DNA from: Bryopsis sp. KO-2023
Lineage: Eukaryota > Chlorophyta > Ulvophyceae > Bryopsidales > Bryopsidaceae
Length of the DNA: 64,000 nt
Reading direction: 5' to 3'
NCBI GenBank assembly: GCA_030272585.1
Contig: BSYQ01000002.1
Location: forward strand, 7,440,001-7,504,000
The notes under the pieces are model-generated. The model was not told where the DNA came from, made no database searches, and saw only the letters and a program-made list of their open reading frames with translations. The first letter of the stretch is position 1, and each line of letters starts with the position of its first letter. Below are positions 1-11,123 of this stretch, piece by piece. A program made the translations under genes and the position numbers.

Positions 1-506
1 ATCCGTCCCCAGTCCAAACCAGGCGTCCGAATCGCTGTCCTCGCAATGCTCACGCATGGTCACCAAAGCCACCAAAGAGTCAGGTGGGTGAGAGTGTGAG
101 GAGCTGTTGTGTGGGGGACAGGAAAAATGCTTTCCTGTTCTGGAGAAGCTCGATCGAGTTCTCACGGTTTGGGTATGCAACCAAACGCACGAACGGGTGC
201 CAAAAGAAACACTGCAGAATTCTGCCGCGGCCCCGACTCGCTCTCACCAGAACAGATGGCGAGCGTGAAGAAGGTGCAGGGATAGATAATTAGTTGTGCA
301 CGGAGCGTCTTATTCACCAATACAAAGTGCAGTGAGAATCTCCCGTCCCGCATCGATTCATTCGTCCAATTGACCGAGGGATTCTCACACTTCCAGGCAT
401 CCCCCATTTGCAAGCGGTACTATGTTGGTTTACAATCTACATTTCAATCGGGCGACTCTGGAATGTGGGTCCTTCGATTCGCTCTGCGAGAACCAAACAC
501 AAAATT

Positions 507-540
507 TGGGGTTGGGTTGGGTTGGGTTGGGTTGGGGGTG
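507..540. repeat. Simple repeat (GGTTG)n
   Basis: About five copies of GGTTG in a row. It is G-rich and superficially telomere-like, but too short and isolated to be called a telomere remnant. Confidence 0.85.
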
Positions 541-1184
541 ACGGCCTCTTTGTGCAAAAGCTTTTTTGTAGTGGGTGGTGTTGGTGATTGACAAAGTCCA
601 TGCGATAATCCTGGTGGTTGGTTGCACGCAACTCTTGTTGGAATTTTTGATGGACTTCATGGTTAGGCTGTATGTTGCACTGTCCAAAAACCAAAAAGAG
701 TTTTGGATAAATCCCTTAGATCCTCCAGATCGTTACAATCCCGGTTCCGGATCCCCAGTTATCTACTGGATAAATCCCTTGCCTTCCATCCCACTCAGTG
801 GGATCCCAGGCTGGGATCCGCTCCCAACCCCCCCTAAATATCTACCTCTTGTAAAGTTTGGGATGATGATGGGCCCACGATTCGCGCTTCGGAGATGGAG
901 ACAGTCACATGGGCCGGCCGCAAGGGCTCAGAGAGCACCCACAGAGCGCTGTTTACACAAACGAAAGCTGCTGTCCTGATTCCCAACAACGCGAGTTCAT
1001 ATCGTCCTGGCCAACACCAACCGTCCATACCCAACGGCAAATCAACACCAGAACAAACGACTGGGATCCAACAGCCCAAAAGAAAGAAAGTCAAGCAACC
1101 TCCATGAATTCGAAACAAGATATCTCTTTGACTTCGTTTGAAAGAAAGACCACACAAGCTGATTCAGAAAAAAAAGCCGGGGGC

Positions 1185-1345
1185 TCAAGCTTTGATCACC
1201 AAAAAACATCCAACGGTGAAAAGGAGCCCTGTCTTTCAAGGGAAAAACAGAAAGGTTGAGAAAAAGACCGCCGCCGCCAACTGGGTTTTGTCTTCCCTCC
1301 TCGACCAACTTGGGGTTGCTTTCAACTTGTTTGCTTCGATGGAAT
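1185..1345 (+). repeat. Dispersed repeat, partner of 21390-21537
   Basis: The sequence from the TCAAGCTTTGATCACC motif through a GCCGCCGCC run to TTGTTTGCTTCGA recurs near-identically in the same orientation about 20 kb away. There are a few substitutions and a small length change in the middle. No coding content or terminal repeats were recognised. Confidence 0.8.
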
Positions 1346-2078
1346 CGGATGGGGGTTTCCCCCCTGTTTTCTGGCTTTTCACAGCGTGACATCAAGCAGA
1401 ATAGGGAGAACGGGGGAGGAAGAAGGGGTGCTTCATGAAACTCTCCTCCTTGTTTTTCGATCCATTGAAAAAGAAGGGGCTGCCAGATCGGCTTACAGCA
1501 ATTTCCTCGAACGTCAGTCTTCCAGTCCCGACATCTCAGCCGCAAATGGAGGCATTTCCGCACAGACTTGATCGGATGAGTGCGGGGCAGAACGTGGGTC
1601 TGGTTGAAAGACCAGACCGGCAGCGGAGTTTGTTTGTTCGAATTTTGCTCTGGTTCGGTGTTCTGTGCGTACACAAGTGCTGTTGGTTGAATTGGAATTG
1701 AACGAAAGGAAGACTAGCAATTCGGTTCCAAACGAAAACGCAAGAAGGAAATAAAGCTGTGTCAGCCCTGGTACTACCACATGTTGCTTACTAACTGATC
1801 CTGCTGAATTTTGAAGAGATAGTAGTAAAGAAGAAAGAGCAAAATTTATCCTTTGCCACTGCGAAGAAGAGCAAGTGTGTGCCCAGTTTCACTTGAATAT
1901 GTGGTACTGTGTTGTTTTCTGATCAACATTATCGAGTGTTTTGGGGGGTTCAGGGGAGGATTTTGTTGCTTCAGAATGAAACTAGGATATTGTCTGGATC
2001 TGTGCAGTGTTTTGAGAAATTGATGTCCTGGCTAGGAAGATGAGTGCTCCGCCGAATGTGCTGGACATATGGTACACA

Positions 2079-2103
2079 ATCACAGAATGTCACATTCTGT
2101 GAT
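2079..2103. repeat. 25 bp palindrome, 12 bp arms
   Basis: The arms ATCACAGAATGT and ACATTCTGTGAT are perfect inverted repeats around one central base. Confidence 0.9.
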
Positions 2104-3260
2104 ATATATCAGAGAATGCACAGTGTATTGTGTTAATGCTTTTGGACTTCGAGAAAAGTGGAGTGATAGTTGTGTTTGCAGAATAGCAAAAGACTTATTC
2201 TCGAAAACAAGTTGCAGCGAAAAAGGTGAAAGAGGTCTTTCATTTGGAATTTTTCCATGTTCAGCAGCTACTACAAGTCCATGGGGAAAGTGTTAAGTGT
2301 ACACTTACCTTCGAAGGTTTTTCTCGAACCAATGCCAGCTCAGCGACCAACTCGAAAAAACGCCCTGATAAATTATTATCAGAAGTAATAGAAGAAAGGG
2401 TCGGTCCCTTTCTTCTCAAACACTCCTGTATCCGTTCACTTTCACTTTCTCTTTTTTTTTTTTGTTCATTCCCGAGAAGACGGCACAGGTTCGAGCCAAC
2501 GAGTCGTTCTACAAAACTTTCAATTTGGCTGGAAACTGAGTGAGTGCCAGGCTTTGTTTAAAATCCTAACGCTTTGTGCTTTGCTTGTAAAAAAAAACAA
2601 AAAAACAAAAAAACATATCAGAAAAAAGCGATGCAAAAAGTTCTGTTACCACAATCGATTTTTCAACAATGATTTTTCGAATGAATTACATCAAGGCTGG
2701 ACTATTGGTAACGATATTGGTACTTACTTGTATGTCTATCTATATATTTTTGTTAATTGCCGTCTCCACCTGTTGAGTTTTACCGTTGCTGATGCCCCTC
2801 CTCCTCACAATCCCAATGTTTGGCGAGACATGAGCTAGCCCTAGCCATCGAAATCAAAGTCAGTCAACCTAATTAAAAAACACCTAAAATGAATCACCTC
2901 CATCCTGTTCAGTGCGCCAAAGATCTGAAGCAACATCCCTTGAGTGTCGAAGGGCAGCGTTTAATCCAGCGCTGCACATATATAGGCCTGTGCGAGTTGA
3001 AGTGTAGTCTGCCACTTTGATTCGAGTGTTCACCTTTAGCCCTCCCCAGGTCAGACGCCTCGATCCTGCCAATCTGATCTTCAGGGGGAACCTCATTGGA
3101 GTCCTCCTGGTTGTTACCCCCACCCTCATTCTTGGTGAGCTTTCCACCACAATCTGACTCGGCAGCATTCATGGTCAACTCTTAGACATCCCCCCACCCC
3201 ACCTTTTTCCATCTTCTTGGTATTCCAGTGTTTGTTTGAGGAGAAAAAGGTCAAACAAAA
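2104..3260. other. No gene recognised; AT-rich with A and T runs
   Basis: Homopolymer runs of A and T and short open frames only. A minus-strand frame at 2909-3178 is acidic in its first half and basic in its second, but has no recognisable domain. Confidence 0.4.
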
Positions 3261-3270
3261 AAGGTCCATT

Positions 3271-3442
3271 TCATAACAGCTTCTCCCTCAAAACACTCCG
3301 AAATATCAAAACATGAGTAATCACAGAAGTGTAATCGAGCATGGTGAAATCGCATGGATTTCTTTCTTTTCTTAATTTCTGAATGTCTTGTTCTACTAGT
3401 TTTCTGGCCTCCTCTTGCTTCTTTTTCTCTTCTTTCGGTTTC
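3271..3442 (-). CDS. Possible terminal exon of a coiled-coil protein
   Basis: On the minus strand a consensus acceptor (CTCCTGCAG) precedes an open frame of about 57 codons that starts KPKEEKKKQEEARKLVEQDI and ends at a stop near 3271. The first 35 residues are almost all charged, with a heptad-like spacing, as in a coiled coil; the tail (after RNPCDFTMLDYTS) is uncharged. No family is recognised. The LINE stack begins only 150 bp upstream, so any earlier exon would lie beyond or inside it, and none was found. It may be a real 3' exon, a remnant cut off by the LINE insertions, or chance. Confidence 0.35.
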
Positions 3443-3608
3443 CTGCAGGAGATTCCATCCACGACAGCATCCATTTACCCGGAGCAATTTCCTATTTTTT
3501 TTTATTCAGCCTACGAGTAGCACCACATCTTTTATTCCATGCGCTTGCCTCTTCGATGGCTGCTTGCCACCCTCAAACGACGCATACCAGCGGTTTTTTT
3601 TGCATACA

Positions 3609-3662
3609 TGTATGTATGTATGTATGTATGTATGTATGTATGTATGTATGTATGTATGTATG
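3609..3662. repeat. (TATG)n tail of LINE copy 1
   Basis: About 13 uninterrupted TATG units between unique left flank (TTTTTTGCATACA) and the conserved LINE 3' end. It is the longest tetranucleotide tract in the stack. Confidence 0.95.
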
Positions 3663-3772
3663 TCCAATTGGTGTTTGTTTTACAGAAATGTTCATACAGA
3701 CCCAAATCTGCCCGCGACTCTTCGCTTTCACATATAGCCGCAAAATCTAACTTCTGAAAAGTAAAAGAAAAC

Positions 3773-6700
3773 TTATCGACCCCACGGTCGACAAGTAAGA
3801 TCCCATTTCGTCTTCACTCCAAGTAAAAAATGCCCGAGGGGCTCCAGCTGCTCAATAAAATGGTCCCAAGCAAGATTGGACGAAGCATAAGCTTCAAATA
3901 AAGGTTGTCTCAGATGCTCATATAGACCACAAGAAAAAATAATGTGGTCCCTGTCCTCCGTATGAAAACCACAATCACACTGGGTGCGTGCACGTGTAGT
4001 ACCTAAAACCTTGAACCTACTCAAATACTGATAACACGGAAAATGCCCGGAAAGAACTTGGGCCACCAAACTGCTGTGGGGCTTGGCTAACTGCACTGTC
4101 CAACACTTATTGTGCTCAAAGAAAATCCCCAAAGACCGTGGACCACTCCCTTTTGCACTCAAACTCAACCAGGTGTTTTGTCGTGTGTTCAACCAAACGT
4201 CGACCTGAGCCATCCTTTGCTTGAACCAAGAACGGCCAGGATTAGAAACTTGGACTTGTAAATCCGGAGCAAACTGTTCCTCCACAAGATCAGAGTTTCG
4301 TTGGAAGTCCCGAAGCTCCACCTTGAGCTGGGCCTCCCACGGCGTGGTCGTAGCCCCAGTTCTCTCTAAGAGATGCTGAGGGAAGGAGAGCTTGCCCCGT
4401 GAAATGCTTCGGAATAAATCCATCAGCACCATCCTGACAATCTGTAAATCAATAGTAAAAAGACCCACCAATGCATGCACACTTTCATAGCTGGTGGTCT
4501 TCAAACAACCCAAAATAAGAACCCCTGCCTTTCGAATAACTTGACCGAGTTTTTTCTTGTCGTTCTCCTTGAGAAAACATCCCCATAACTCTAGACCGTA
4601 GCACATCATGGGGACAATACTGCATCGCACCAAAAGGTTGGTAACTGAGATACGAGGACCCCAAAACAACTTGCAAACCCGGCGAACGCTATGCAATCTA
4701 TTGACCATCTTTTCAATCAACTTGTCGACGTGGGTCTTGAAAGTCAAATCCGAATCGATCCATAACCCCAAATACTTGAAAACAGAAACCTGTGGGATGG
4801 AGGAACCCTGCACTTGAAAGCGAAGAAGCCTACCCTGAAAAGAGTGGGGGCATTCCAACACTGCACATTTTGGCCAACTAAGTTGCAAGCGGGCCTGGTG
4901 GCACCAGTTTGCTACCATGCCCAAGTCAGATTCCAAAACCTCCTTGATACGAGACTGAGCAACCCGCGTAACTAAAGCTAAATCATCCGCAAAGCCCTGA
5001 AAGTGTGACTGAAGGGGGAGGTAAAACACCTCATCCAACATCACCAAAAACAGAGTAGGGCTGAGGGGACTGCCTTGAGGACAGCCCGTCATGATCGAAT
5101 GAACAAAGGATTTATTCTGGATCCGTAAAACTGCCCTCCGGTGAACTAAGAAAGAATCCACAAGTGTCACTAAATAATCCGGGAACTCTAAATCCAACAT
5201 TCGAGAAAGAATTTTAGTATTCCAAGTAGTGTCAAATGCTGATTTAATGTCCAGAAAAGAGGCCCACACCGGGTGCCCATCTCGTTTCGCTTGATGCAAT
5301 TTACCCAACATAACCCGCAAGGCATCAGTGCAACTCCTATGTCGCCTGAAACCGTACTGATGCTCTGAAAGTTTCCCAGTAGATTCTAAAAACTCTTGGA
5401 TTCTGCTTTGTAAAATCGATTCGAAAATTTTCCCCAACACCGAAAGTAAGGAGATCGGTCTAAGACAAGAAACCGCCTGATTATGGGTTGGAGATTTAGG
5501 AACAGGAACCACGGTGGCCTGCTTCCACACTACAGGAAATGTCTCCAACCGGATGCAACTGTTGAAAATGTCCACTAGAATTGGAAGTAAAAGAACCCAA
5601 CATTTCTTCAACAAAGAAGGGCTAACGCCGTCGGGGCCAGGGGCCGAAAAGGGACGGACTTTCTTGATTCGAGACAAAACTTCGACACCAGTTATCAGAG
5701 GGCCAGGTTGAGGCACTCGGGAAGAGCGCCAGTGATTCACCTGGGTCTCAAATGGTTGGTGTTCCACACCCATATCCACAGGGGATGTAGGGAAAAACTT
5801 CCGACCTAACTGTTCACTAATTTGCTCTGCGTCGCTAATAACCTCATCATCGACCCGCACAAACGAAGTGTGCACCCGACAGTGTTTGTTTTGAATGTTT
5901 TTCATGTACCTCCAACATGTCTCGGAGGTGAGCTCCGCAGATGTCTCCCTCCAATGGACTTGCTTTGCCTCTTCAAGAGTGGCCTTGAAGGTTGTCCTTG
6001 CGGTTCGGGCAGCAGCTTGGAGGTCCACATTGACAGGGAAACCATGACGCCGCCTGTACCGTGTGACCCGGCGCTGGGCACGCACGTGGGCCTGATGTGC
6101 CTCCTTTACTTCGGGTGTCCACCATGGACGGTTGGAGCCCCTAACTCGAAAAACTGGGACATGGCGCTTTGCTTCCTCCAACAAGCAAGCTTGGAAGTCG
6201 TCAATCCTACAGGACAGTTCACCAGCAGAGTGCACAAGATCCCACCCAAAAACGTCCCAATGGTTGTCTGAAATCGTCCTTTCGATCCCAGGGATCAAAT
6301 TGTCCCAATCAGTGTTCCTCCAGTTCAGTCTAGTCTCATGGTCCTCGAACACACCCCCACACCGAACTGCAAACCGAATAAGGTTGTGGTCGGTAAGCCT
6401 ATCCGCAATATCAAACACTTGCCAACTCGTCACGAGATGTGCTGAGTTAGTCACCGTAATATCAAGATCAAATTCTTCTCCATTGTGGTGCACATATGTA
6501 GCTAAACTATCCTTGTCATTCAAAACCTGTAAATCGTGATCCACCAAGAAATCCATAACCTTTTGCCCTTGAGCATTGGGTCGAGAGACCCTCCGACTCC
6601 ACCAGGGACTGCACCCATTGCAATCCAATCCCACAAAAAGAACCCGGGTAGAAAACTGGTCACAAGCTGCGTGAATTGCACTAAGCCCTTCAGCATTTCG

Positions 6701-7033
6701 AGTCCGAGGAGCCACGTAACCAGAAAGAAAAACCAACTCCCTCCCTCTCTCTAATACGGAAACTGCAGCCCACCGACCACAAGGAGAGTGAATCAAAGAG
6801 TAAAGAATAGTGGACCTGACCAACACTAGGGCAAGAACTTGCCTGGCCTCAACCTGAGGTAAACAAACGTCAAAACCTAAAAACTTCCTCGCGTTCACAA
6901 GTCCCCAAGGAGGATCTTGTAAAAGCCAAATATCGACCCCCCTGTTCACAGGGCGACCAATGTGTGTATCAATTGCAGCTTGGGATTTCCTACAGTTCAA
7001 CTGAGCAATATTCCAAAAGGACCGAGATCCCAT
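3773..7033 (-). CDS. LINE copy 1 ORF2: endonuclease-reverse transcriptase
   Basis: An intact 1086-residue protein. The N-terminal part is an APE-type endonuclease: QLNCRKSQAA at about residue 10, then a VGLDCNGCSPWW block and an SDHN-like DHNLIRF motif before residue 230. The middle is a reverse transcriptase: LSVLGKIFESILQSR near 530, SAFDTTW near 600, GCPQGSPLSPTLF near 655 and the catalytic FADD near 681. The C-terminus has a zinc-knuckle-like CDCGFHTEDRDHIIFSCG near 1021, as in Jockey/R1/Tad-type LINEs; no RNase H motif was seen. It nicks target DNA and copies element RNA at the nick. It starts 38 bp after the ORF1 stop. The lack of breaks suggests a recent, perhaps still active copy. The clade assignment is inference. 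Confidence 0.93.
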   Translation of the reverse strand: MGSRSFWNIAQLNCRKSQAAIDTHIGRPVNRGVDIWLLQDPPWGLVNARKFLGFDVCLPQVEARQVLALVLVRSTILYSLIHSPCGRWAAVSVLERGRELVFLSGYVAPRTRNAEGLSAIHAACDQFSTRVLFVGLDCNGCSPWWSRRVSRPNAQGQKVMDFLVDHDLQVLNDKDSLATYVHHNGEEFDLDITVTNSAHLVTSWQVFDIADRLTDHNLIRFAVRCGGVFEDHETRLNWRNTDWDNLIPGIERTISDNHWDVFGWDLVHSAGELSCRIDDFQACLLEEAKRHVPVFRVRGSNRPWWTPEVKEAHQAHVRAQRRVTRYRRRHGFPVNVDLQAAARTARTTFKATLEEAKQVHWRETSAELTSETCWRYMKNIQNKHCRVHTSFVRVDDEVISDAEQISEQLGRKFFPTSPVDMGVEHQPFETQVNHWRSSRVPQPGPLITGVEVLSRIKKVRPFSAPGPDGVSPSLLKKCWVLLLPILVDIFNSCIRLETFPVVWKQATVVPVPKSPTHNQAVSCLRPISLLSVLGKIFESILQSRIQEFLESTGKLSEHQYGFRRHRSCTDALRVMLGKLHQAKRDGHPVWASFLDIKSAFDTTWNTKILSRMLDLEFPDYLVTLVDSFLVHRRAVLRIQNKSFVHSIMTGCPQGSPLSPTLFLVMLDEVFYLPLQSHFQGFADDLALVTRVAQSRIKEVLESDLGMVANWCHQARLQLSWPKCAVLECPHSFQGRLLRFQVQGSSIPQVSVFKYLGLWIDSDLTFKTHVDKLIEKMVNRLHSVRRVCKLFWGPRISVTNLLVRCSIVPMMCYGLELWGCFLKENDKKKLGQVIRKAGVLILGCLKTTSYESVHALVGLFTIDLQIVRMVLMDLFRSISRGKLSFPQHLLERTGATTTPWEAQLKVELRDFQRNSDLVEEQFAPDLQVQVSNPGRSWFKQRMAQVDVWLNTRQNTWLSLSAKGSGPRSLGIFFEHNKCWTVQLAKPHSSLVAQVLSGHFPCYQYLSRFKVLGTTRARTQCDCGFHTEDRDHIIFSCGLYEHLRQPLFEAYASSNLAWDHFIEQLEPLGHFLLGVKTKWDLTCRPWGR

Positions 7034-7071
7034 CGTCCCCCCCCCCCTTTTTTTTTTTTTTTTTTGTTTAG
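7034..7071 (-). other. ORF1-ORF2 junction with A18-G11 homopolymers
   Basis: Read on the coding strand, the ORF1 stop is followed by a run of 18 A, then 11 G, then the ORF2 ATG. Such an abrupt double homopolymer is unusual between two ORFs and may influence re-initiation or cause slippage. Its length in the assembly may also be unreliable. Confidence 0.8.
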
Positions 7072-8724
7072 TTACCGCTTGCGCGGTCGGGAGACCGTAA
7101 CTGGGGCTGCTTGGTCGGCTGCGGGCATGTCGCGGCCAAAGGGGATGGGCTCCGGGTGGAAGGAAGGAAGGGGCACAGAATTCTGCCCGGCAGAACCATC
7201 CTGGGCTTTTGCTGGGGGCCTGGGTCTCTCATTGTAGCGGGTCACTGTCACGTACTTGTAGTTACAAAGGATGCAATTCCCATTCTTGAGAATCAGCTTG
7301 TATACCGCTTGGCTCACCCACAGCTTCACTGTCAAGGAGGGGAGGTAGGTGAAGCGAGAGCCATCAGCCTCGTCAGGTACACGCCGGTTGAATCTGTTGC
7401 CAAACAGAAAATGATCCGTGGAGATGGAGGTAGAGTCCGTGTCCCACATGTCTTGGTTGGAGTGAAGGATTTCCTCGATTAAGGCATCCCCCTCCCAGCC
7501 ATGCTCCACCCCCTTCACTGCAATGGGGATTTTCCCGGCAGTCAAGGCCACGGTAGGTAGGAAAATGCTCCATGCTTGTAGGGGACCTTCCTCGAAACAA
7601 ACTTCGGTTGGTAATTTCTCTTGGGCGGTGGAAAAACTGGTGGTAGTGAATTGCACATAATGGATGTGCTGCCTGTCCGTCCGGATGTCCTCCACGTCAC
7701 CGCGAGACAGTCCATGAGGTTGCAGATACTGTAACAATTGCATCTGGAAGGCACCAATCCCAGTGACCGGGGCTGATGGGGCAGGTACAAATTTGAAGGA
7801 TCTCGTGTCATCTCTCAAGGTTTTCCGCATTGCAGCAGTTTTCTTGGCAGCGGCAGAGGGTCTCTTCCGGGGGAAGACCACAGGGGATGCTGGGGGACCT
7901 GAATTCTTCACCTTGGAGGCCCATGTGGGTTTGGGCATGGGTGGGGCTTGAGCTTGGGCTGATGGGGGTGGAGGGGGTGGGTGCTCCACATCACCACAGG
8001 GTGCAGTGAAAGTGGCAGAGGTCCTCATCATGCGGGCATGCAATTGAGCGCCAGCCAATCCCATTTCCAGTCCAGTAGCTTCATGTTGGAGGAGCTGCAC
8101 CTGGTGGAGAGTGTCCTTGACGTCTGCAGGATCAAGGGCGTCACGCGTCGAAATCTGCTCCAGAAGGCGCACGACCTTGGCTAAGGAAGTAGTAACTCGA
8201 GAGGTATGCGCGTGGACAGAGGTCAGCACGCCGTCGAGACACGTATGGAGCTCTTTCAGGATGTGCGCCCCTTGATGGGACGAAACTGGAGGTGGAGGTG
8301 GTGACGAAAAACGTCGGCGGCTGTGGGCGTCGAAGTCGACTGGGCTTGGAGCGCGCTTGGTGGCCTCAGCGGGGGACGCCACAGCCGGGGGGCCAGGGCT
8401 GGAAACCCGGGCATCGCGAGGTTGGGCGATTTCCATCTCATCGTCAGATCCATCCGAGGCTGCGGGGGCAGGGACGGGAGCGCCTGCAACAGCGGTATCA
8501 GGGGGGTGGACGGCGTCAAGTTGCGCCTGCAACCAGGCGCTAACAAAAACGCGGAACGCGTTGACTGTTCCATTGCGGCTCTTGGAGTAGCCCGGAATGC
8601 GCAGATCTTGACACAGCGTCTGAAGAGTGACGTGTGAGGCTTTGGGTATCAAAGGCAGAAGGCTCTGGTAGTAGTCCGGTAGTTCGCCCGGAGAGCCGGG
8701 AGGGCGAGGCAAGGTCGCAGGCAT
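7072..8724 (-). CDS. LINE copy 1 ORF1: nucleic-acid-binding protein
   Basis: The likely start is the ATG giving MPATLPRPPG at 8724, making a 550-residue protein. The open frame runs further upstream only because it reads through the tail and 3' end of the neighbouring copy, so that extension is chimeric. Residues about 25-65 (TLQTLCQDLRIPGYSK) resemble a SAP-type DNA-binding helix pair. A Pro/Ala/Ser-rich linker follows, then a helical segment (LHTCLDGVLTSVHAH to LLQHEATGLEM) that could multimerise, another Pro-rich linker, a basic patch (RKRPSAAAKK), and a folded-looking C-terminal half with a lone CILC pair. The usual CCHC knuckles of Jockey ORF1 proteins were not seen. Its presumed job is to coat the element RNA. 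Only about 12 bp separate this ATG from the next microsatellite tract, so almost no 5' UTR remains. Confidence 0.8.
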   Translation of the reverse strand: MPATLPRPPGSPGELPDYYQSLLPLIPKASHVTLQTLCQDLRIPGYSKSRNGTVNAFRVFVSAWLQAQLDAVHPPDTAVAGAPVPAPAASDGSDDEMEIAQPRDARVSSPGPPAVASPAEATKRAPSPVDFDAHSRRRFSSPPPPPVSSHQGAHILKELHTCLDGVLTSVHAHTSRVTTSLAKVVRLLEQISTRDALDPADVKDTLHQVQLLQHEATGLEMGLAGAQLHARMMRTSATFTAPCGDVEHPPPPPPSAQAQAPPMPKPTWASKVKNSGPPASPVVFPRKRPSAAAKKTAAMRKTLRDDTRSFKFVPAPSAPVTGIGAFQMQLLQYLQPHGLSRGDVEDIRTDRQHIHYVQFTTTSFSTAQEKLPTEVCFEEGPLQAWSIFLPTVALTAGKIPIAVKGVEHGWEGDALIEEILHSNQDMWDTDSTSISTDHFLFGNRFNRRVPDEADGSRFTYLPSLTVKLWVSQAVYKLILKNGNCILCNYKYVTVTRYNERPRPPAKAQDGSAGQNSVPLPSFHPEPIPFGRDMPAADQAAPVTVSRPRKR

Positions 8725-8736
8725 CGCGCAGAATAT

Positions 8737-11123
8737 GTGTATGTATGTATGTATGTATGTATGTCCAATTGGTGTTTGTTTTACAGAAATGTTCATACAG
8801 ACCCAAATCTGCCCGCGACTCTTCGCTTTCACATATAGCCGCAAAATCTAACTTCTGAAAAGTAAAAGAAAACTTATCGACCCCACGGTCGACAAGTAAG
8901 ATCCCATTTCTTCTTCACTCCAAGTAAAAAATGCCCGAGGGGCTCCAGCTGCTCAATAAAATGGTCCCAAGCAAGATTGGACGAAGCATAAGCTTCAAAT
9001 AAAGGTTGTCTCAGATGCTCATATAGACCACAAGAAAAAATAATGTGGTCCCTGTCCTCCGTATGAAAACCACAATCACACTGGGTGCGTGTAGTACCTA
9101 AAACCTTGAACCTACTCAAATACTGATAACACGGAAAATGCCCGGAAAGAACTTGGGCCACCAAACTGCTGTGGGGCTTGGCTAACTGCACTGTCCAACA
9201 CTTATTGTGCTCAAAGAAAATCCCCAAAGACCGTGGACCACTCCCTTTTGCACTCAAACTCAACCAGGTGTTTTGTCGTGTGTTCAACCAAACGTCGACC
9301 TGAGCCATCCTTTGCTTGAACCAAGAACGGCCAGGATTAGAAACTTGGACTTGTAAATCCGGAGCAAACTGTTCCTCCACAAGATCAGAGTTTCGTTGGA
9401 AGTCCCGAAGCTCCACCTTGAGCTGGGCCTCCCACGGCGTGGTCGTAGCCCCAGTTCTCTCTAAGAGATGCTGAGGGAAGGAGAGCGTGCCCCGTGAAAT
9501 GCTTCGGAATAAATCCATCAGCACCATCCTGACAATCTGTAAATCAATAGTAAAAAGACCCACCAATGCATGCACACTTTCATAGCTGGTGGTCTTCAAA
9601 CAACCCAAAATAAGAACCCCTGCCTTTCGAATAACTTGACCGAGTTTTTTCTTGTCGTTCTCCTTGAGAAAACATCCCCATAACTCTAGACCGTAGCACA
9701 TCATGGGGACAATACTGCATCGCACCAAAAGGTTGGTAACTGAGATACGAGGACCCCAAAACAACTTGCAAACCCGGCGAACGCTATGCAATCTATTGAC
9801 CATCTTTTCAATCAACTTGTCGACGTGGGTCTTGAAAGTCAAATCCGAATCGATCCATAACCCCAAATACTTGAAAACAGAAACCTGTGGGATGGAGGAA
9901 CCCTGCACTTGAAAGCGAAGAAGCCTACCCTGAAAAGAGTGGGGGCATTCCAACACTGCACATTTTGGCCAACTAAGTTGCAAGCGGGCCTGGTGGCACC
10001 AGTTTGCTACCATGCCCAAGTCAGATTCCAAAACCTCCTTGATACGAGACTGAGCAACCCGCGTAACTAAAGCTAAATCATCCGCAAAGCCCTGAAAGTG
10101 TGACTGAAGGGGGAGGTAAAACACCTCATCCAACATCACCAAAAACAGAGTAGGGCTGAGGGGACTGCCTTGAGGACAGCCCGTCATGATCGAATGAACA
10201 AAGGATTTATTCTGGATCCGTAAAACTGCCCTCCGGTGAACTAAGAAAGAATCCACAAGTGTCACTAAATAATCCGGGAACTCTAAATCCAACATTCGAG
10301 AAAGAATTTTAGTATTCCAAGTAGTGTCAAATGCTGATTTAATGTCCAGAAAAGAGGCCCACACCGGGTGCCCATCTCGTTTCGCTTGATGCAATTTACC
10401 CAACATAACCCGCAAGGCATCAGTGCAACTCCTATGTCGCCTGAAACCGTACTGATGCTCTGAAAGTTTCCCAGTAGATTCTAAAAACTCTTGGATTCTG
10501 CTTTGTAAAATCGATTCGAAAATTTTCCCCAACACCGAAAGTAAGGAGATCGGTCTAAGACAAGAAACCGCCTGATTATGGGTTGGAGATTTAGGAACAG
10601 GAACCACGGTGGCCTGCTTCCACACTACAGGAAATGTCTCCAACCGGATGCAACTGTTGAAAATGTCCACTAGAATTGGAAGTAAAAGAACCCAACATTT
10701 CTTCAACAAAGAAGGGCTAACGCCGTCGGGGCCAGGGGCCGAAAAGGGACGGACTTTCTTGATTCGAGACAAAACTTCGACACCAGTTATCAGAGGGCCA
10801 GGTTGAGGCACTCGGGAAGAGCGCCAGTGATTCACCTGGGTCTCAAATGGTTGGTGTTCCACACCCATATCCACAGGGGATGTAGGGAAAAACTTCCGAC
10901 CTAACTGTTCACTAATTTGCTCTGCGTCGCTAATAACCTCATCATCGACCCGCACAAACGAAGTGTGCACCCGACAGTGTTTGTTTTGAATGTTTTTCAT
11001 GTACCTCCAACATGTCTCGGAGGTGAGCTCCGCAGATGTCTCCCTCCAATGGACTTGCTTTGCCTCTTCAAGAGTGGCCTTGAAGGTTGTCCTTGCGGTT
11101 CGGGCAGCAGCTTGGAGGTCCAC
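8737..11123 (-). mobile_element. LINE copy 2, 5'-truncated
   Basis: It has a (TATG)n tail at about 8737-8764, then the same 3' UTR and ORF2 sequence as copy 1 with very few differences. One is a 6 bp deletion that turns TTRARTQCDC into TTRTQCDC. The element stops inside ORF2 at the codons for VDLQAAARTAR and abuts the next (TATG)n tract, so the endonuclease domain is missing. The truncated frame (8874 to about 11121) is otherwise open through the reverse transcriptase, including FADD and GCPQGSPLSP. The near-identity to copy 1 indicates recent insertion. Confidence 0.92.

Larger units (their letters stand above)
1..2040. other. No gene recognised
   Basis: Several open frames of 60-210 codons run through this stretch on both strands, but none has a domain I recognise and they overlap each other. 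It contains one short simple repeat and one dispersed repeat, listed separately. Confidence 0.5.

Noticed and set aside
507-540. Telomere-like (GGTTG)n
   Set aside because: Only about five units and no subtelomeric context.
1042-1674. 210-codon minus-strand frame
   Set aside because: It runs through a dispersed repeat, has no domain and overlaps several other frames.
2041-2075. ATG followed by SAPPNVLDIW and a GT, considered as a first exon
   Set aside because: Too short to identify, and no downstream exon could be matched to it.
3354-3757. Plus-strand frames with a YVCM repeat
   Set aside because: They translate the (TATG)n microsatellite and LINE 3' UTR; not protein-coding.
5822-6539. 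Plus-strand frames of 135-149 codons inside the LINE
   Set aside because: They lie antisense to the well-supported endonuclease/RT gene.
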